Assembly (NCBI RefSeq): GCF_017742245.1
Contig: NZ_JAGHKO010000017.1
Span: forward strand, 186,001 to 250,000
DNA length: 64,000 nucleotides
Origin: Niastella soli
Lineage (GTDB): Bacteria > Bacteroidota > Bacteroidia > Chitinophagales > Chitinophagaceae
Direction of reading: 5' to 3'
The notes beneath the pieces were generated by a model that saw only the letters and a list, made by a program, of their open reading frames with translations, made no database searches and was not told the origin of the DNA. Both the position numbers and the translations under genes were made by a program. The first letter of the stretch is position 1. Each line of letters starts with the position of its first letter. Shown in pieces: positions 18,357 to 26,615 of this stretch.

Positions 18357-18460
18357 CTCCTATTGATGCCGGTTTCCCGCTTTACCGTAAAACCTGTTTT
18401 TAAAAAATTTGTTAGGTAACACAATTAATATTCGAAAAAGTCATTAATACTATACTCTTT

Positions 18461-18958
18461 ATGAAACCTGTTACTATATTACTGGCTGAGGATGATCTGG
18501 TGTTGGGTCTTTTTGTAAAACGGGTGTTGCAGCAGGCTGGTTATCGCGTGTGGTATTGTATGAATACGTCGGAAGCCTGGCAATATTACGCTGATAAAAA
18601 CCCCGATCTTGTATTACTCGACAACAATAGATCCGCGGATTCCAATCTTTTACTGGCGGGAAAAATACGTGAAGTGAACAAGTTGGTGCCTATCCTGTTC
18701 CTGTCGGGTAAAACATATGAGGAAGAAGTGTATGAAAACATCTGGCCGCAAACCGAGCAACAGGTAGCTACAGAAGCGCTGAGCGAAAAAAGATTACTGG
18801 AAAATCTCCATAGTATGCTGCCGGTTGCAGCACCTCCTGAAGTAATTGCCCCGGTATTTGATGTACAGCGTATGAAGTTGTGTGGCCCTGAAGATATCCT
18901 GATCCTTACCTCATTCTTTGAGGATTCAGTACACCTGAAACAATATGTTCCGAATTAG
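18461..18958 (+). CDS. Stand-alone atypical response-regulator receiver protein
   Basis: A 165-residue protein with a CheY-like receiver at residues 1-122: acidic pair D11/D12 in LLAEDD, putative phospho-acceptor D54 in LVLLDNN, and S82 in ILFLSGK. The invariant Lys of beta-5 (normally KPF) appears to be replaced by Glu or Ala in VATEAL at about 103-107, and the usual DxxMP after the acceptor Asp is DNNRS. Phospho-signalling may therefore be altered. About 40 C-terminal residues follow with no known DNA-binding domain. No kinase is adjacent. Confidence 0.8.
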   Translation: MKPVTILLAEDDLVLGLFVKRVLQQAGYRVWYCMNTSEAWQYYADKNPDLVLLDNNRSADSNLLLAGKIREVNKLVPILFLSGKTYEEEVYENIWPQTEQQVATEALSEKRLLENLHSMLPVAAPPEVIAPVFDVQRMKLCGPEDILILTSFFEDSVHLKQYVPN

Positions 18959-18966
18959 GTATAGCT

Positions 18967-19048
18967 GATTTTAGGATTTAGAGATTTTGGGATTTGATTT
19001 TTATGCTGAACTCAAAACAAATCTCAAAATCTCTAAATCTCAAAATCC
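18967..19048. repeat. Long quasi-palindrome of GATTTTGGGATTT words
   Basis: The left arm (18967-18996) pairs with the right arm (about 19017-19047) over 30 positions with about three mismatches. It lies between the convergent receiver and SRPBCC genes and would form a long hairpin in either transcript. A decayed relative is at 19879-19945. Confidence 0.7.
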
Positions 19049-19056
19049 AATAATCG

Positions 19057-19734
19057 CTATCGGGGAATCAAAATCGTTTCGTGGGTCTCTACAAAGTTTT
19101 TAAATCCTCTTATTTCTTCTTCTATTAAGCGTTTGGTAACTGGTGTAAACAACCGGGCTATTTGTTCGCCGGCTTTTCCTAAAGGAGCATGGTAAGTGAA
19201 TACAACATCAACAGTGGTACCTTGTCCGCCCAGAGAATCGCGAAAACCTATTTTACCTGCATTATCTATAGATGACCCCGGCAGGCTTTGCCAGGCGATC
19301 ATTTCACCATAACGTTCTTTCACGATCTCTGCATGCCATTGCATCGTACCTATTTTACCGGGGAGTTCCATTATCCAGTTCGAATACATTTCATCCTGTT
19401 CGTCTACGGCCTGCAGATGTTTCATAAACAGGGGCAGATTGCTTAGGTTTCTCCACATAACATATACTTCTTCCCGCGGTTTATTTATGACCATCGACAC
19501 CCTGATATTGAGGGTTCGGCCTGCTGATACCTTTTCAAAGGAACGATACATTTCGCCAAATGAGCGTCGGCCGGCAATTCCTTTGTAGGTTAAGAAACAC
19601 CCAACGGCGGCCTTTAAAAATCGTCTGGAAGAATTTTTGTTGAATGCACTGCCAATTAACATAATTCCTCCTACAACGGATGCTAACCTTTGTCCTGAGG
19701 CTGCGCTCATTAATTTATCACGGTTGCTGTGCAT
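19057..19734 (-). CDS. SRPBCC-fold protein with N-terminal membrane segment
   Basis: 225 residues. The first ~60 residues contain one or two short hydrophobic stretches (LASVVGGIMLIGSAF, LKAAVGCFLTYKGIAG) like the DUF2892-type membrane hairpin. Residues about 75-220 form a START/Bet v 1-type lipid or ligand-binding domain of the SRPBCC superfamily (MVINKPREEVYVMWRNLSNLPLFM, WHAEIVKERYGEMIAWQSLPG, TTVDVVFTYHAP). The combination is common in Bacteroidota. The ligand is unknown and no enzyme partner is adjacent. Confidence 0.8.
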   Translation of the reverse strand: MHSNRDKLMSAASGQRLASVVGGIMLIGSAFNKNSSRRFLKAAVGCFLTYKGIAGRRSFGEMYRSFEKVSAGRTLNIRVSMVINKPREEVYVMWRNLSNLPLFMKHLQAVDEQDEMYSNWIMELPGKIGTMQWHAEIVKERYGEMIAWQSLPGSSIDNAGKIGFRDSLGGQGTTVDVVFTYHAPLGKAGEQIARLFTPVTKRLIEEEIRGFKNFVETHETILIPR

Positions 19735-19878
19735 AACTTAAGGTTTTAAAAGTGGATAGTATTGAAGAATTGCCTTAAATATCAAAATACTATACCAAGG
19801 TCACACAGCAACAACGCGTTACCAATATTGCATAAAGGGTGTAATTGTAGCTTTTTTTCTACAAAGAGGCTTCTATTT

Positions 19879-19960
19879 GGAGATTTCTGATTTAGAGATT
19901 TCGGGATTTGCCCATTCGTGGGCAATCCGACAATAAGTAAATCTCACAATCCCTACATCC
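19879..19960. repeat. Degenerate GATTT-word quasi-palindrome
   Basis: AGATTTCTGATTTAGAGATTTCGGGATTTG (given as adjacent words) and a weaker complementary arm at 19937-19960 flank a small hairpin GCCCA-ttcg-TGGGC (19910-19923). It lies downstream of moaCB and could end that operon. Confidence 0.5.
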
Positions 19961-19976
19961 AGCAATGAGCATTGTT

Positions 19977-20888
19977 TTAATCATGTCTCATTCCTTCTGC
20001 TACGCGGAAAATATGGAAGATGTATGGGAACAGGGCATCCATACTTTCTTCTGTGCCTTTGGTAGAACCCGGCAGGGTGATCACAAGGGTGTTTTGTATA
20101 AAACCAGCCACCCCGCGTGACAACATTGCATAAGGGGTGCGTTGTTGCCCGTACTGGCGGGCAGCTTCCATTATGCCGGGAATGGTGCGGTCAAGGAGCG
20201 GTGTAATGGCTTCAGGCGTAACATCGCGTGGAGAAAGCCCGGTTCCTCCAGTAAATAAAACGAGGTTATAGCCTTCATTTACCAACTGTTTTACTTTTGC
20301 CTGAATAACTGTTAATTCATCAGGGATGATCATATATAAACCGGCAGTGAGATTGAACTGCTTTAATTTTTGGACGATCACTTTCCCGGCACGGTCTTCT
20401 TTGTTTCCAGCTGCAATGCTGTCGCTACAAACGATCACCGCGCACTTCAGGTCTTTGGGATAAGTATCCTTAAAATCTGATTTGCCGCCTTTTTTATTTT
20501 CGAGCCTGATGGTGCTGATCTCAATCCCTTTGTCCAGGGGTTTTAACATATCGTACATAGTGAGGGCAGTTATGGAAGCACCATGCATGGCTTCCACTTC
20601 TACCCCGGTCTTATAAATGGTATGTACATCTACGGTCACGATGATATTCAATCCTTCAATGGCATGAGTAATGGCTGCATACTCTATCGGCAGGGGATGA
20701 CAATCGGGAATAACATCACTTGTCTTTTTAATAGCCAGCAAACCAGCAGCGCGGCTGAACTCAAATACATCGCCCTTGGGCACTTTACGTTGTTGTATGG
20801 CCTCGATGGTCTCTTGTTTGGATACTTTTACGATTGCGGTAGCTGTTGCTTGTCGTAAACTTGATACTTTATTGGTGATGTTATTCAT
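19977..20888 (-). CDS. moaCB: MoaC-MoaB fusion, molybdenum cofactor biosynthesis
   Basis: A 303-residue bifunctional protein. Residues 1-145 are MoaC, cyclic pyranopterin monophosphate synthase (VIPDCHPLPIEYA, VEVEAMHGASITALTMYDMLK, RLENKKGGKSDF). Residues about 148-303 are MoaB/MogA, which adenylylates molybdopterin (CAVIVCSDSIAAGNKEDRAG, LVLFTGGTGLSPRDVTPEAI). It therefore supplies an early and a late step of cofactor synthesis on one chain. It is the last gene of the operon, 145 bp after moaE. Confidence 0.95.
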   Translation of the reverse strand: MNNITNKVSSLRQATATAIVKVSKQETIEAIQQRKVPKGDVFEFSRAAGLLAIKKTSDVIPDCHPLPIEYAAITHAIEGLNIIVTVDVHTIYKTGVEVEAMHGASITALTMYDMLKPLDKGIEISTIRLENKKGGKSDFKDTYPKDLKCAVIVCSDSIAAGNKEDRAGKVIVQKLKQFNLTAGLYMIIPDELTVIQAKVKQLVNEGYNLVLFTGGTGLSPRDVTPEAITPLLDRTIPGIMEAARQYGQQRTPYAMLSRGVAGFIQNTLVITLPGSTKGTEESMDALFPYIFHIFRVAEGMRHD

Positions 20889-20895
20889 TGCTTAT

Positions 20896-21025
20896 TGTCA
20901 GTTGTGAATAGTCAGTTGTGAGTGGATTCCCAAATTCTCAGACATCTACAATTTTCGTGAGTTCGCTAATGTTCAGGTCTCCTGAATAGAGCGAGCCCAT
21001 TCACAATTCACAACTCACAACTCAC
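20896..21025. repeat. Quasi-palindrome of GTTGTGA/TCACAAC words
   Basis: The left arm (20897-20928) is built from AGTTGTGA words and the right arm (20998-21024) from TTCACAACTCACAACTCAC words, with a 70-bp loop. It fills the moaE-moaCB gap. It has the same architecture as the other word-built inverted repeats here but a different word. Confidence 0.6.
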
Positions 21026-21033
21026 TTCTTTAA

Positions 21034-21480
21034 TTATATATTCTCTTTCCACTGGTACGACTCATTCTCAAAAATCTCCTTGCCCCAAATGGGTAATTCT
21101 GCCTTTATTCTTTCCACGGTTTCTGTACAGGCATCGATGGCTTCTTTGCGATGGGCAGCGGAAGTAAATACAAACAAACAGATCTCGCCGGTGGCAATTT
21201 TGCCCAGGCTATGATGCACATGCATACATACGAGCGGGTATTTGGCAAAAATATCCTCACGTATCTGGTGCATTTTTTCCAAAGCCATTTCTTCATACGC
21301 TGTATACTCTATGGCCGCTACCTTGTTGCCATCTATCACATCGGCACGTACCTGTCCTAAAAAAATACTGTGACCGCCGATGTTTGTTTTTGTATCGTGC
21401 TTCTGAATACTATCGGCAATAAAGGAAGCCGGAATGGGTCCTTGTGTAAATATATTTTTGATCTTGCGTTCTGTAGTCAT
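21034..21480 (-). CDS. moaE: Molybdopterin synthase catalytic subunit MoaE
   Basis: The start is MTTERKIKNIF at 21480; the longer frame has no support. The 148-residue protein shows the MoaE pattern: GQVRADVIDGNKVAAIEYTAYEEMA, then VHHSLGKIATGEICLFVFTSAAHRKEAIDAC, and the Lys-rich WGKEIFENESYQW end. It transfers two sulfurs from MoaD thiocarboxylate to cyclic pyranopterin monophosphate, giving molybdopterin. It follows moaD by 76 bp. Confidence 0.95.
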   Translation of the reverse strand: MTTERKIKNIFTQGPIPASFIADSIQKHDTKTNIGGHSIFLGQVRADVIDGNKVAAIEYTAYEEMALEKMHQIREDIFAKYPLVCMHVHHSLGKIATGEICLFVFTSAAHRKEAIDACTETVERIKAELPIWGKEIFENESYQWKENI

Positions 21481-21556
21481 GAGCTCGTTTTTTGTGAATC
21501 GTGAATGGCAAATTGGCAAACTCGTCACCTTGTTAACTGGTCAACTAACTTCAACC

Positions 21557-21790
21557 TCATCCCCCCGCAAACGGCGGCAACAACGCAACCGTATTACCAC
21601 CTGTTAATGTGGTATTTCCTGTCACTATCTTCTTATCAACCGCTATAATGTAAGGCGCATTAACCAATGCCGGGTAGCGTTGATTCAACTGCTGTATCAA
21701 CGTACTGGTATCCGGCGCATCCTCCATGGTAACTGGTTGATGCCCCAGAATATCTGTTAGCTGTCCAAACACAATGACCTGTACCGGCAT
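21557..21790 (-). CDS. moaD: Molybdopterin synthase sulfur carrier MoaD
   Basis: A 77-residue ubiquitin-fold sulfur carrier ending in PPFAGG, the Gly-Gly tail that is adenylylated and thiocarboxylated. It partners with MoaE in molybdopterin synthase. No MoaD-activating enzyme (MoeB/ThiF type) is in the window, so that step must be encoded elsewhere. It starts 27 bp after moeA. Confidence 0.95.
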   Translation of the reverse strand: MPVQVIVFGQLTDILGHQPVTMEDAPDTSTLIQQLNQRYPALVNAPYIIAVDKKIVTGNTTLTGGNTVALLPPFAGG

Positions 21791-21817
21791 ATTAAGGATT
21801 TATATCACAAAATTACT

Positions 21818-23002
21818 TTACTCTGGTAATATATGAACCTCCACCAAATCTCCTTCACTAAATTCCATCTTTTCCTCTGGCAAACACAACAGGCAATTGG
21901 CCATGGCAAATGACCGCAATCTGTACGATTCCTGAGAATCCAGCGGCACTACTGTTTGCCCATCGTAATAACCTTTTAGGAAAAAAGTGAGTGTTGCATT
22001 CTTGGAATATGGTTTAGACAGGGGAACCTGGATAGTTTTTAAAACAGGAGATACCTGCATCAACTGTTCCAGTGCTGTTACTACATATTCATAAAAACAG
22101 GTAAGCACCGATGATGGGTTGCCCGGTAACCCAAACACCCACTTGTTTCCTTTTCTACCCACATACAATGGTTTCCCCGGCCGTTGTTTTAATTTATGGA
22201 ACAGGGTGGTTACACCACAGGCGGCCGCTGCTTCGGGCACAAAATCATAATTACCTACGCTCACCCCACCTGTTAATAACACCACATCACTATTGTCTAA
22301 TGCATATTGCAAGGTGTCTTTTACTACCTGTGGGTCGTCCTTTGCTTCAAACAACGGTACCTCCTCTATTTGCAAGCCCTGCAATGCAGCCCGCAACTGA
22401 AAGGAGTTGCATTCATATACCTGACCGTGCAACAACGTTTTGCCCGGTTGCTGTAATTCATTACCGGTTACAATAATACTCATGACCGGTGTTGGAAATA
22501 CCAGTACTTCCGCAACACCCGTGGTAGCTAAAAAACCCACAGCCGCCGGCGTTAGTTTCTTTCCTTTTGATAACACCAGTTCGCCGGCTTTTATTTCGGA
22601 ACCTTTTAACCGCACGTTGCTTCCTGTTATTAACTGATCGTCGAGAATATTCAACTGACCATTGTTTACCTGTACCTTTTCCTGCATCACTACCGTATCG
22701 GCGCCGGTAGGTACGGGGGCCCCGGTAAAAATGCGCATAGCCTGGTTTGGTTGCAACAGTGATAAGTCTGGCGCACCGGCAGGCACTTCACCATGAATAG
22801 CCAGGGTTTTATGCAATTCAAAACCGGCAAATGAGAGCGCATAGCCGTCCATGGCCGATTGATCGAAAGCGGGAATATCTGCGACGGCAAAAACGTCGGC
22901 AGCCAATATCAGGCCAGCGGCTTGTTGTAATGGAACGGTCACAGGCGTCAATGCGGTAGCATTGGCGCGGATCATATTTTTTGCTTCTATTACAGAGATC
23001 AT
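21818..23002 (-). CDS. moeA: Molybdopterin molybdotransferase MoeA
   Basis: The start is taken at MISVIEAK (23002); an in-frame ATG at 23023 overlaps moaA. The 394-residue protein inserts molybdate into adenylylated molybdopterin. Its motifs are PAFDQSAMDGYAL, GSNVRLKGSEIKAGE, VLLTGGVSVGNYDFV and FGLPGNPSSVL, and a C-terminal domain IV follows. The GGAGGT that encodes the last two Gly residues of MoaA lies 13 bp upstream and could serve as a ribosome-binding site. Confidence 0.95.
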   Translation of the reverse strand: MISVIEAKNMIRANATALTPVTVPLQQAAGLILAADVFAVADIPAFDQSAMDGYALSFAGFELHKTLAIHGEVPAGAPDLSLLQPNQAMRIFTGAPVPTGADTVVMQEKVQVNNGQLNILDDQLITGSNVRLKGSEIKAGELVLSKGKKLTPAAVGFLATTGVAEVLVFPTPVMSIIVTGNELQQPGKTLLHGQVYECNSFQLRAALQGLQIEEVPLFEAKDDPQVVKDTLQYALDNSDVVLLTGGVSVGNYDFVPEAAAACGVTTLFHKLKQRPGKPLYVGRKGNKWVFGLPGNPSSVLTCFYEYVVTALEQLMQVSPVLKTIQVPLSKPYSKNATLTFFLKGYYDGQTVVPLDSQESYRLRSFAMANCLLCLPEEKMEFSEGDLVEVHILPE

Positions 23003-23012
23003 GATGCTGGTA

Positions 23013-23993
23013 TTAACCTCCAATAGTGATCATGCTGCGGTTTTGAATAGCGCTGGCTTCAATATGTTCAAAATCGGCGCTGAATTGTCCGCCCAGTTCT
23101 TTGGCCTTTGCATGAATACTTTGGCTTATAAGGGGAATAATATCCTGCCCATTGCGCAACGCGGTGAGCAGATCGGTTTCTTCTTTTGAAAAAAGACAGT
23201 TCTTCATTTTGCCATCAGCAGTCAGGCGCATGCGGTTGCAGGTACCACAAAAAGGTGCGCTCATAGTGCTTATAACGGCAAAGGTACCGGCATGCCCCGG
23301 TACTATATATTTTTTTGCAGTTTCGTTCAATTCATCTTTCAGGGGAAGGAATGAAAACTCCGCTTCAACGATCTGTAAAATTTGTTGCCAGGTAAGCACT
23401 TTGTTGCTCGTCCACTTGTTACCCTGGAAGGGCATGAATTCAATAAAACGCACATGTACGGGAACGTCTTTCGTCCACCGAACAAAATCATTGATCTCCT
23501 GGTCGTTGAACTCCTTCATTGCCACCACGTTCACTTTGGCGCGAATGTCGTTTTCGAGCAACAGGTGTATGTTATCGTAAACCCGCTGAAATTGATCACG
23601 GCGGGTGATGAGTTGAAATTTATCGGCCTGTAACGTATCAAGACTTACATTGAGGGACGTAACACCGGCCTGTTTTAAAGTTGGAATAAATTCATGAAGG
23701 CGGGCGCCATTGGTGGTCATGGTCAATGTAACTGGCAATTTCGACAGGGCATGAATAATTTCGGCGGCATCTTTTCGTACCAACGGTTCGCCCCCGGTAA
23801 GCCGGATCTTTTTTACACCAAGACCAACAAAGGTTTTCGCAATTGCCTCAATTTCGTTCGCCTGCATCAGTTTGGAAGCGGGCGTGAACTCATATTCCTC
23901 CTCAGGCATACAATAAAAGCAGCGAAAATTACAATTGTCGGTCAGTGAAATCCGTAAATAATCGTGCACCCTGTTGAACTGATCAATTAACAT
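23013..23993 (-). CDS. moaA: GTP 3',8-cyclase MoaA
   Basis: A 326-residue radical SAM enzyme that starts molybdopterin synthesis from GTP. The N-terminal cluster motif is CNFRCFYC (about residues 22-29) with KIRLTGGEPLVRKD. The second cluster is held by CGTCNRMRLTADGKMKNCLF near residue 257. The protein ends in the conserved Gly-Gly tail needed by MoaA family members. It sits between mocA and moeA in the operon. Confidence 0.96.
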   Translation of the reverse strand: MLIDQFNRVHDYLRISLTDNCNFRCFYCMPEEEYEFTPASKLMQANEIEAIAKTFVGLGVKKIRLTGGEPLVRKDAAEIIHALSKLPVTLTMTTNGARLHEFIPTLKQAGVTSLNVSLDTLQADKFQLITRRDQFQRVYDNIHLLLENDIRAKVNVVAMKEFNDQEINDFVRWTKDVPVHVRFIEFMPFQGNKWTSNKVLTWQQILQIVEAEFSFLPLKDELNETAKKYIVPGHAGTFAVISTMSAPFCGTCNRMRLTADGKMKNCLFSKEETDLLTALRNGQDIIPLISQSIHAKAKELGGQFSADFEHIEASAIQNRSMITIGG

Positions 23994-24078
23994 TAGCCTG
24001 CTGTATGGTGAAGTAGTAAAATTAACTTAAAAAGGGCAGAATTGGGAAGTGAAGTTGATCAGTCGACTATTTTACAAG

Positions 24079-24681
24079 TTAATCAGTTGTCTTATTAACC
24101 AACTCTTTATACTCACCCTCGGTATCAATATCGATCATTCCTTCCGGGAATGCAACCGAGGCCACTTCATCCCCATATTGTTGAATCAACCGCTTCGCCC
24201 CCGTGTCACCCTGCAAATCAAGCAGTTGCGAAAACAGGGACTTATCAAAAAGCGCAGGAATGCCCAGCGTACCGGCATAGGCGCTGGCGACTATAGGTTT
24301 GCGGCTTTTTTGCTGTTCATTAATAAGGTCAAGTAACAATCCGGCCGTTACAAATGGCTGGTCGCACACCATAAAGATCACCTGGTCGGGCTCGGGTGTA
24401 CGGTTCAGCAAGGTCTTTAAGCCGCACCGGATGGACGAGGCGATCCCCTGCTGCCAGTTTTGATTAAATACCAGTTTCACCTGACCGGGGTCTAGTGCCG
24501 CCGCCAGGTGATCCCCATTGGCGCCGGTCACCACCACCGGTTGCACGGCTACCGTGAGAGCAGTTTGCACCGCATGTTGTAACAACGTTACGCCCTGCCA
24601 GGGCAGTAATTGTTTGGGGCGGCCTAACCGGGTAGAAGCGCCAGCAGCCAGAATTATAATATCGGTGTGAAAAATGCTCAT
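24079..24681 (-). CDS. mocA: MobA/MocA-family molybdenum cofactor nucleotidyltransferase
   Basis: The start is MSIFHTDIIILAAG at 24681. The ~200-residue protein has the signature LAAGASTRLGRPKQLLPWQG, VVTGANG, and FMVCDQPFVTAGLL, and ends DIDTEGEYKELV. This matches MocA, which makes molybdopterin cytosine dinucleotide, better than MobA. That agrees with the neighbouring IorAB-type hydroxylase, a family that uses the cytosine form. CTP specificity is inferred. Confidence 0.85.
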   Translation of the reverse strand: MSIFHTDIIILAAGASTRLGRPKQLLPWQGVTLLQHAVQTALTVAVQPVVVTGANGDHLAAALDPGQVKLVFNQNWQQGIASSIRCGLKTLLNRTPEPDQVIFMVCDQPFVTAGLLLDLINEQQKSRKPIVASAYAGTLGIPALFDKSLFSQLLDLQGDTGAKRLIQQYGDEVASVAFPEGMIDIDTEGEYKELVNKTTD

Positions 24682-24759
24682 ATCCACCTCCCTAAACGAA
24701 CTATTTATAAATGTTGTATTTGGTTAAAATGGTGCGATTTTCGTCAACTGGCCAGCTGG

Positions 24760-25917
24760 TCAACTCACTTTCACTTCCTCAATTTCCTTCTCCACCCGCG
24801 GGTGAATGGTATCGGCGCTGTTGCGCAACGATTCCCCGTTCCGGCCCGCAATAACTGCTTTAATTTCTGCAATAATGGATAATGCAATTTCCTCGGCGTT
24901 TTCGGCCCCAATGTTCAGTCCAACGGGTCCAAATACAGTAGCCAGTTGTGCAGCAGTAGGTTCTATGCCATCGGACTTCAACTCATCAAGCATGCGCACC
25001 AGCTTCTTTCGGGGGCCTAACATGCCTATATAGGGTATACACTGGCTGATCAACTGCCGTAACACTTTCAGGTCATAATTGTAATTATGGGTCATCAGCA
25101 CAAACACGCTTTGTGCATCCAGCATTACCTGCTCCACTACATTTTCAGGTTTGGTAACCAGTACCTTGTTGGCCGTAGGGAAGCGGGCAGTTGTAGCATA
25201 CGCTGGCCGGCCATCAGCAACCGTTACCTGCCAGCCAAGCAAATGCGCCATTTGGGCCACGGGAATGGCATCATTCCCGGCCCCGATTATAACCACTGAT
25301 ACTGCAGGCTTTATCAATTCAATAAATGCGGTGAATTGTTTGCCTTCCGAGATATATGTTTTAGTAGCCGATACCTGGTTTATAAAAGCGGTTTTGGCGT
25401 CTGTGGTCAATGCCTGTTGCAAAGCCTCATTCGTCATACGGGCTGTTACAGTTTCACCTGGCAATTGCAATAAACAGGTGCCTGGTTGTACCTCCCGCCT
25501 GTCGTTCAGGGAAAAGAGCATCACCAGCACGGCATGTTGCCGCTGAGCACTAATAGTCTTTAATAATTGAATGGGGTTATCTGACAAGGCGGGCTGTATG
25601 GGTTCTATTACAATATGAATAATGCCTTCGCATCCCAGCCCTACCCCCAGTTTGGCGTCGTCCTCATCGGTAGTATCGTACGTCACCAGCATGGGTTGCT
25701 GCTGCGCCATCACCAGCAATGCTTTGCGCAGGGCGTCGCCTTCCAGGCAACCACCGCTTATGGCGCCGGTCAATTGACCATCCTGGGTAATCAACATACG
25801 GGCGCCTGGACGGCGGTATGAAGACCCCTGTACATGCACCACGGTAGCCAGGGCAGTTTGTTTGCCCTGTTGTTGCGCTTCCTCATAGGCCTGTATAATG
25901 GCCTGAATTTCTTTCAT
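24760..25917 (-). CDS. xdhC: XdhC/CoxI-family molybdenum hydroxylase maturation factor
   Basis: 385 residues. The N-terminal CoxI domain has VQGSSYRRPGARMLI and ISGGCLEGDAL; the C-terminal Rossmann domain has VVIIGAGNDAIPVAQMAHLLGW, LMTHNYNYDLKVLRQL and GMLGPRKK. Members bind molybdenum cofactor, help its sulfuration and insert it into molybdenum hydroxylases. As first gene of the cofactor operon, divergent from iorA, it links the biosynthetic genes to the enzyme that uses the product. Confidence 0.93.
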   Translation of the reverse strand: MKEIQAIIQAYEEAQQQGKQTALATVVHVQGSSYRRPGARMLITQDGQLTGAISGGCLEGDALRKALLVMAQQQPMLVTYDTTDEDDAKLGVGLGCEGIIHIVIEPIQPALSDNPIQLLKTISAQRQHAVLVMLFSLNDRREVQPGTCLLQLPGETVTARMTNEALQQALTTDAKTAFINQVSATKTYISEGKQFTAFIELIKPAVSVVIIGAGNDAIPVAQMAHLLGWQVTVADGRPAYATTARFPTANKVLVTKPENVVEQVMLDAQSVFVLMTHNYNYDLKVLRQLISQCIPYIGMLGPRKKLVRMLDELKSDGIEPTAAQLATVFGPVGLNIGAENAEEIALSIIAEIKAVIAGRNGESLRNSADTIHPRVEKEIEEVKVS

Positions 25918-26088
25918 ATGGGAAAAATTTTAGTACTTCTGCTTTATTAAAGTTACAACAGTTGACAAATATTATTTTATACAAATTCGACCAACGGCGT
26001 TGGGCATAATTCCTTTACCATTAGAATAATAAGTTGGAAGCCACCTTGCCTTTGTTGTAACTTAATTGTATTCTAAACCATCCACATT

Positions 26089-26571
26089 ATGGCTTCCTAC
26101 AAACTCAGTATCAACGGCGCTATGCATGCCGTAGAAGCTGATCCCAAAATGCCTCTGCTATGGGTTTTGCGCGATCTGTTGAATATGACCGGTACAAAAT
26201 ATGGATGCGGCATGAGCCAGTGTGGCGCCTGCACCGTTCATCTTAATGGCAATGCCATTCGTTCCTGTTCCATGCCGGTATCAGCAGTAGGCAATCAAAA
26301 AATAACAACCATTGAAGGAATAAGTTCCGATAACACAAACGCAGTACAACAGGCATGGATAGCGGAACAGGTACCACAATGCGGGTATTGCCAAAGCGGA
26401 CAGATCATGTCGGCAGTGGCCTTGCTCAAACGAAATCCCAACCCTACCGACCGGGATATTGACCTCGCTATGCAGGGAAATATCTGTCGCTGTGGGACTT
26501 ATCCCCGTATTCGTAAAGCCATTCATAAAGCAGCGGCAATGTTGAAACAGCCGCCGGCAAAAAGCTTCTGA
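26089..26571 (+). CDS. iorA: Isoquinoline 1-oxidoreductase-type [2Fe-2S] small subunit
   Basis: A 160-residue ferredoxin-type subunit with eight cluster Cys. The plant-type motif [15 protein letters not shown]...C lies near residues 43-65, and the second motif CGYCQSG...CRCGTYPRI near residues 102-143. It passes electrons from the molybdenum site in the large subunit. It has no signal peptide, so if the partner is exported by Tat it would be carried along. It starts 171 bp from xdhC on the other strand and is followed by iorB after 44 bp. Confidence 0.93.
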   Translation: MASYKLSINGAMHAVEADPKMPLLWVLRDLLNMTGTKYGCGMSQCGACTVHLNGNAIRSCSMPVSAVGNQKITTIEGISSDNTNAVQQAWIAEQVPQCGYCQSGQIMSAVALLKRNPNPTDRDIDLAMQGNICRCGTYPRIRKAIHKAAAMLKQPPAKSF

Positions 26572-26615
26572 TCCCACTGCGGCGAGTTGTTCCACCTGTT
26601 AAACCAAACTATGTT

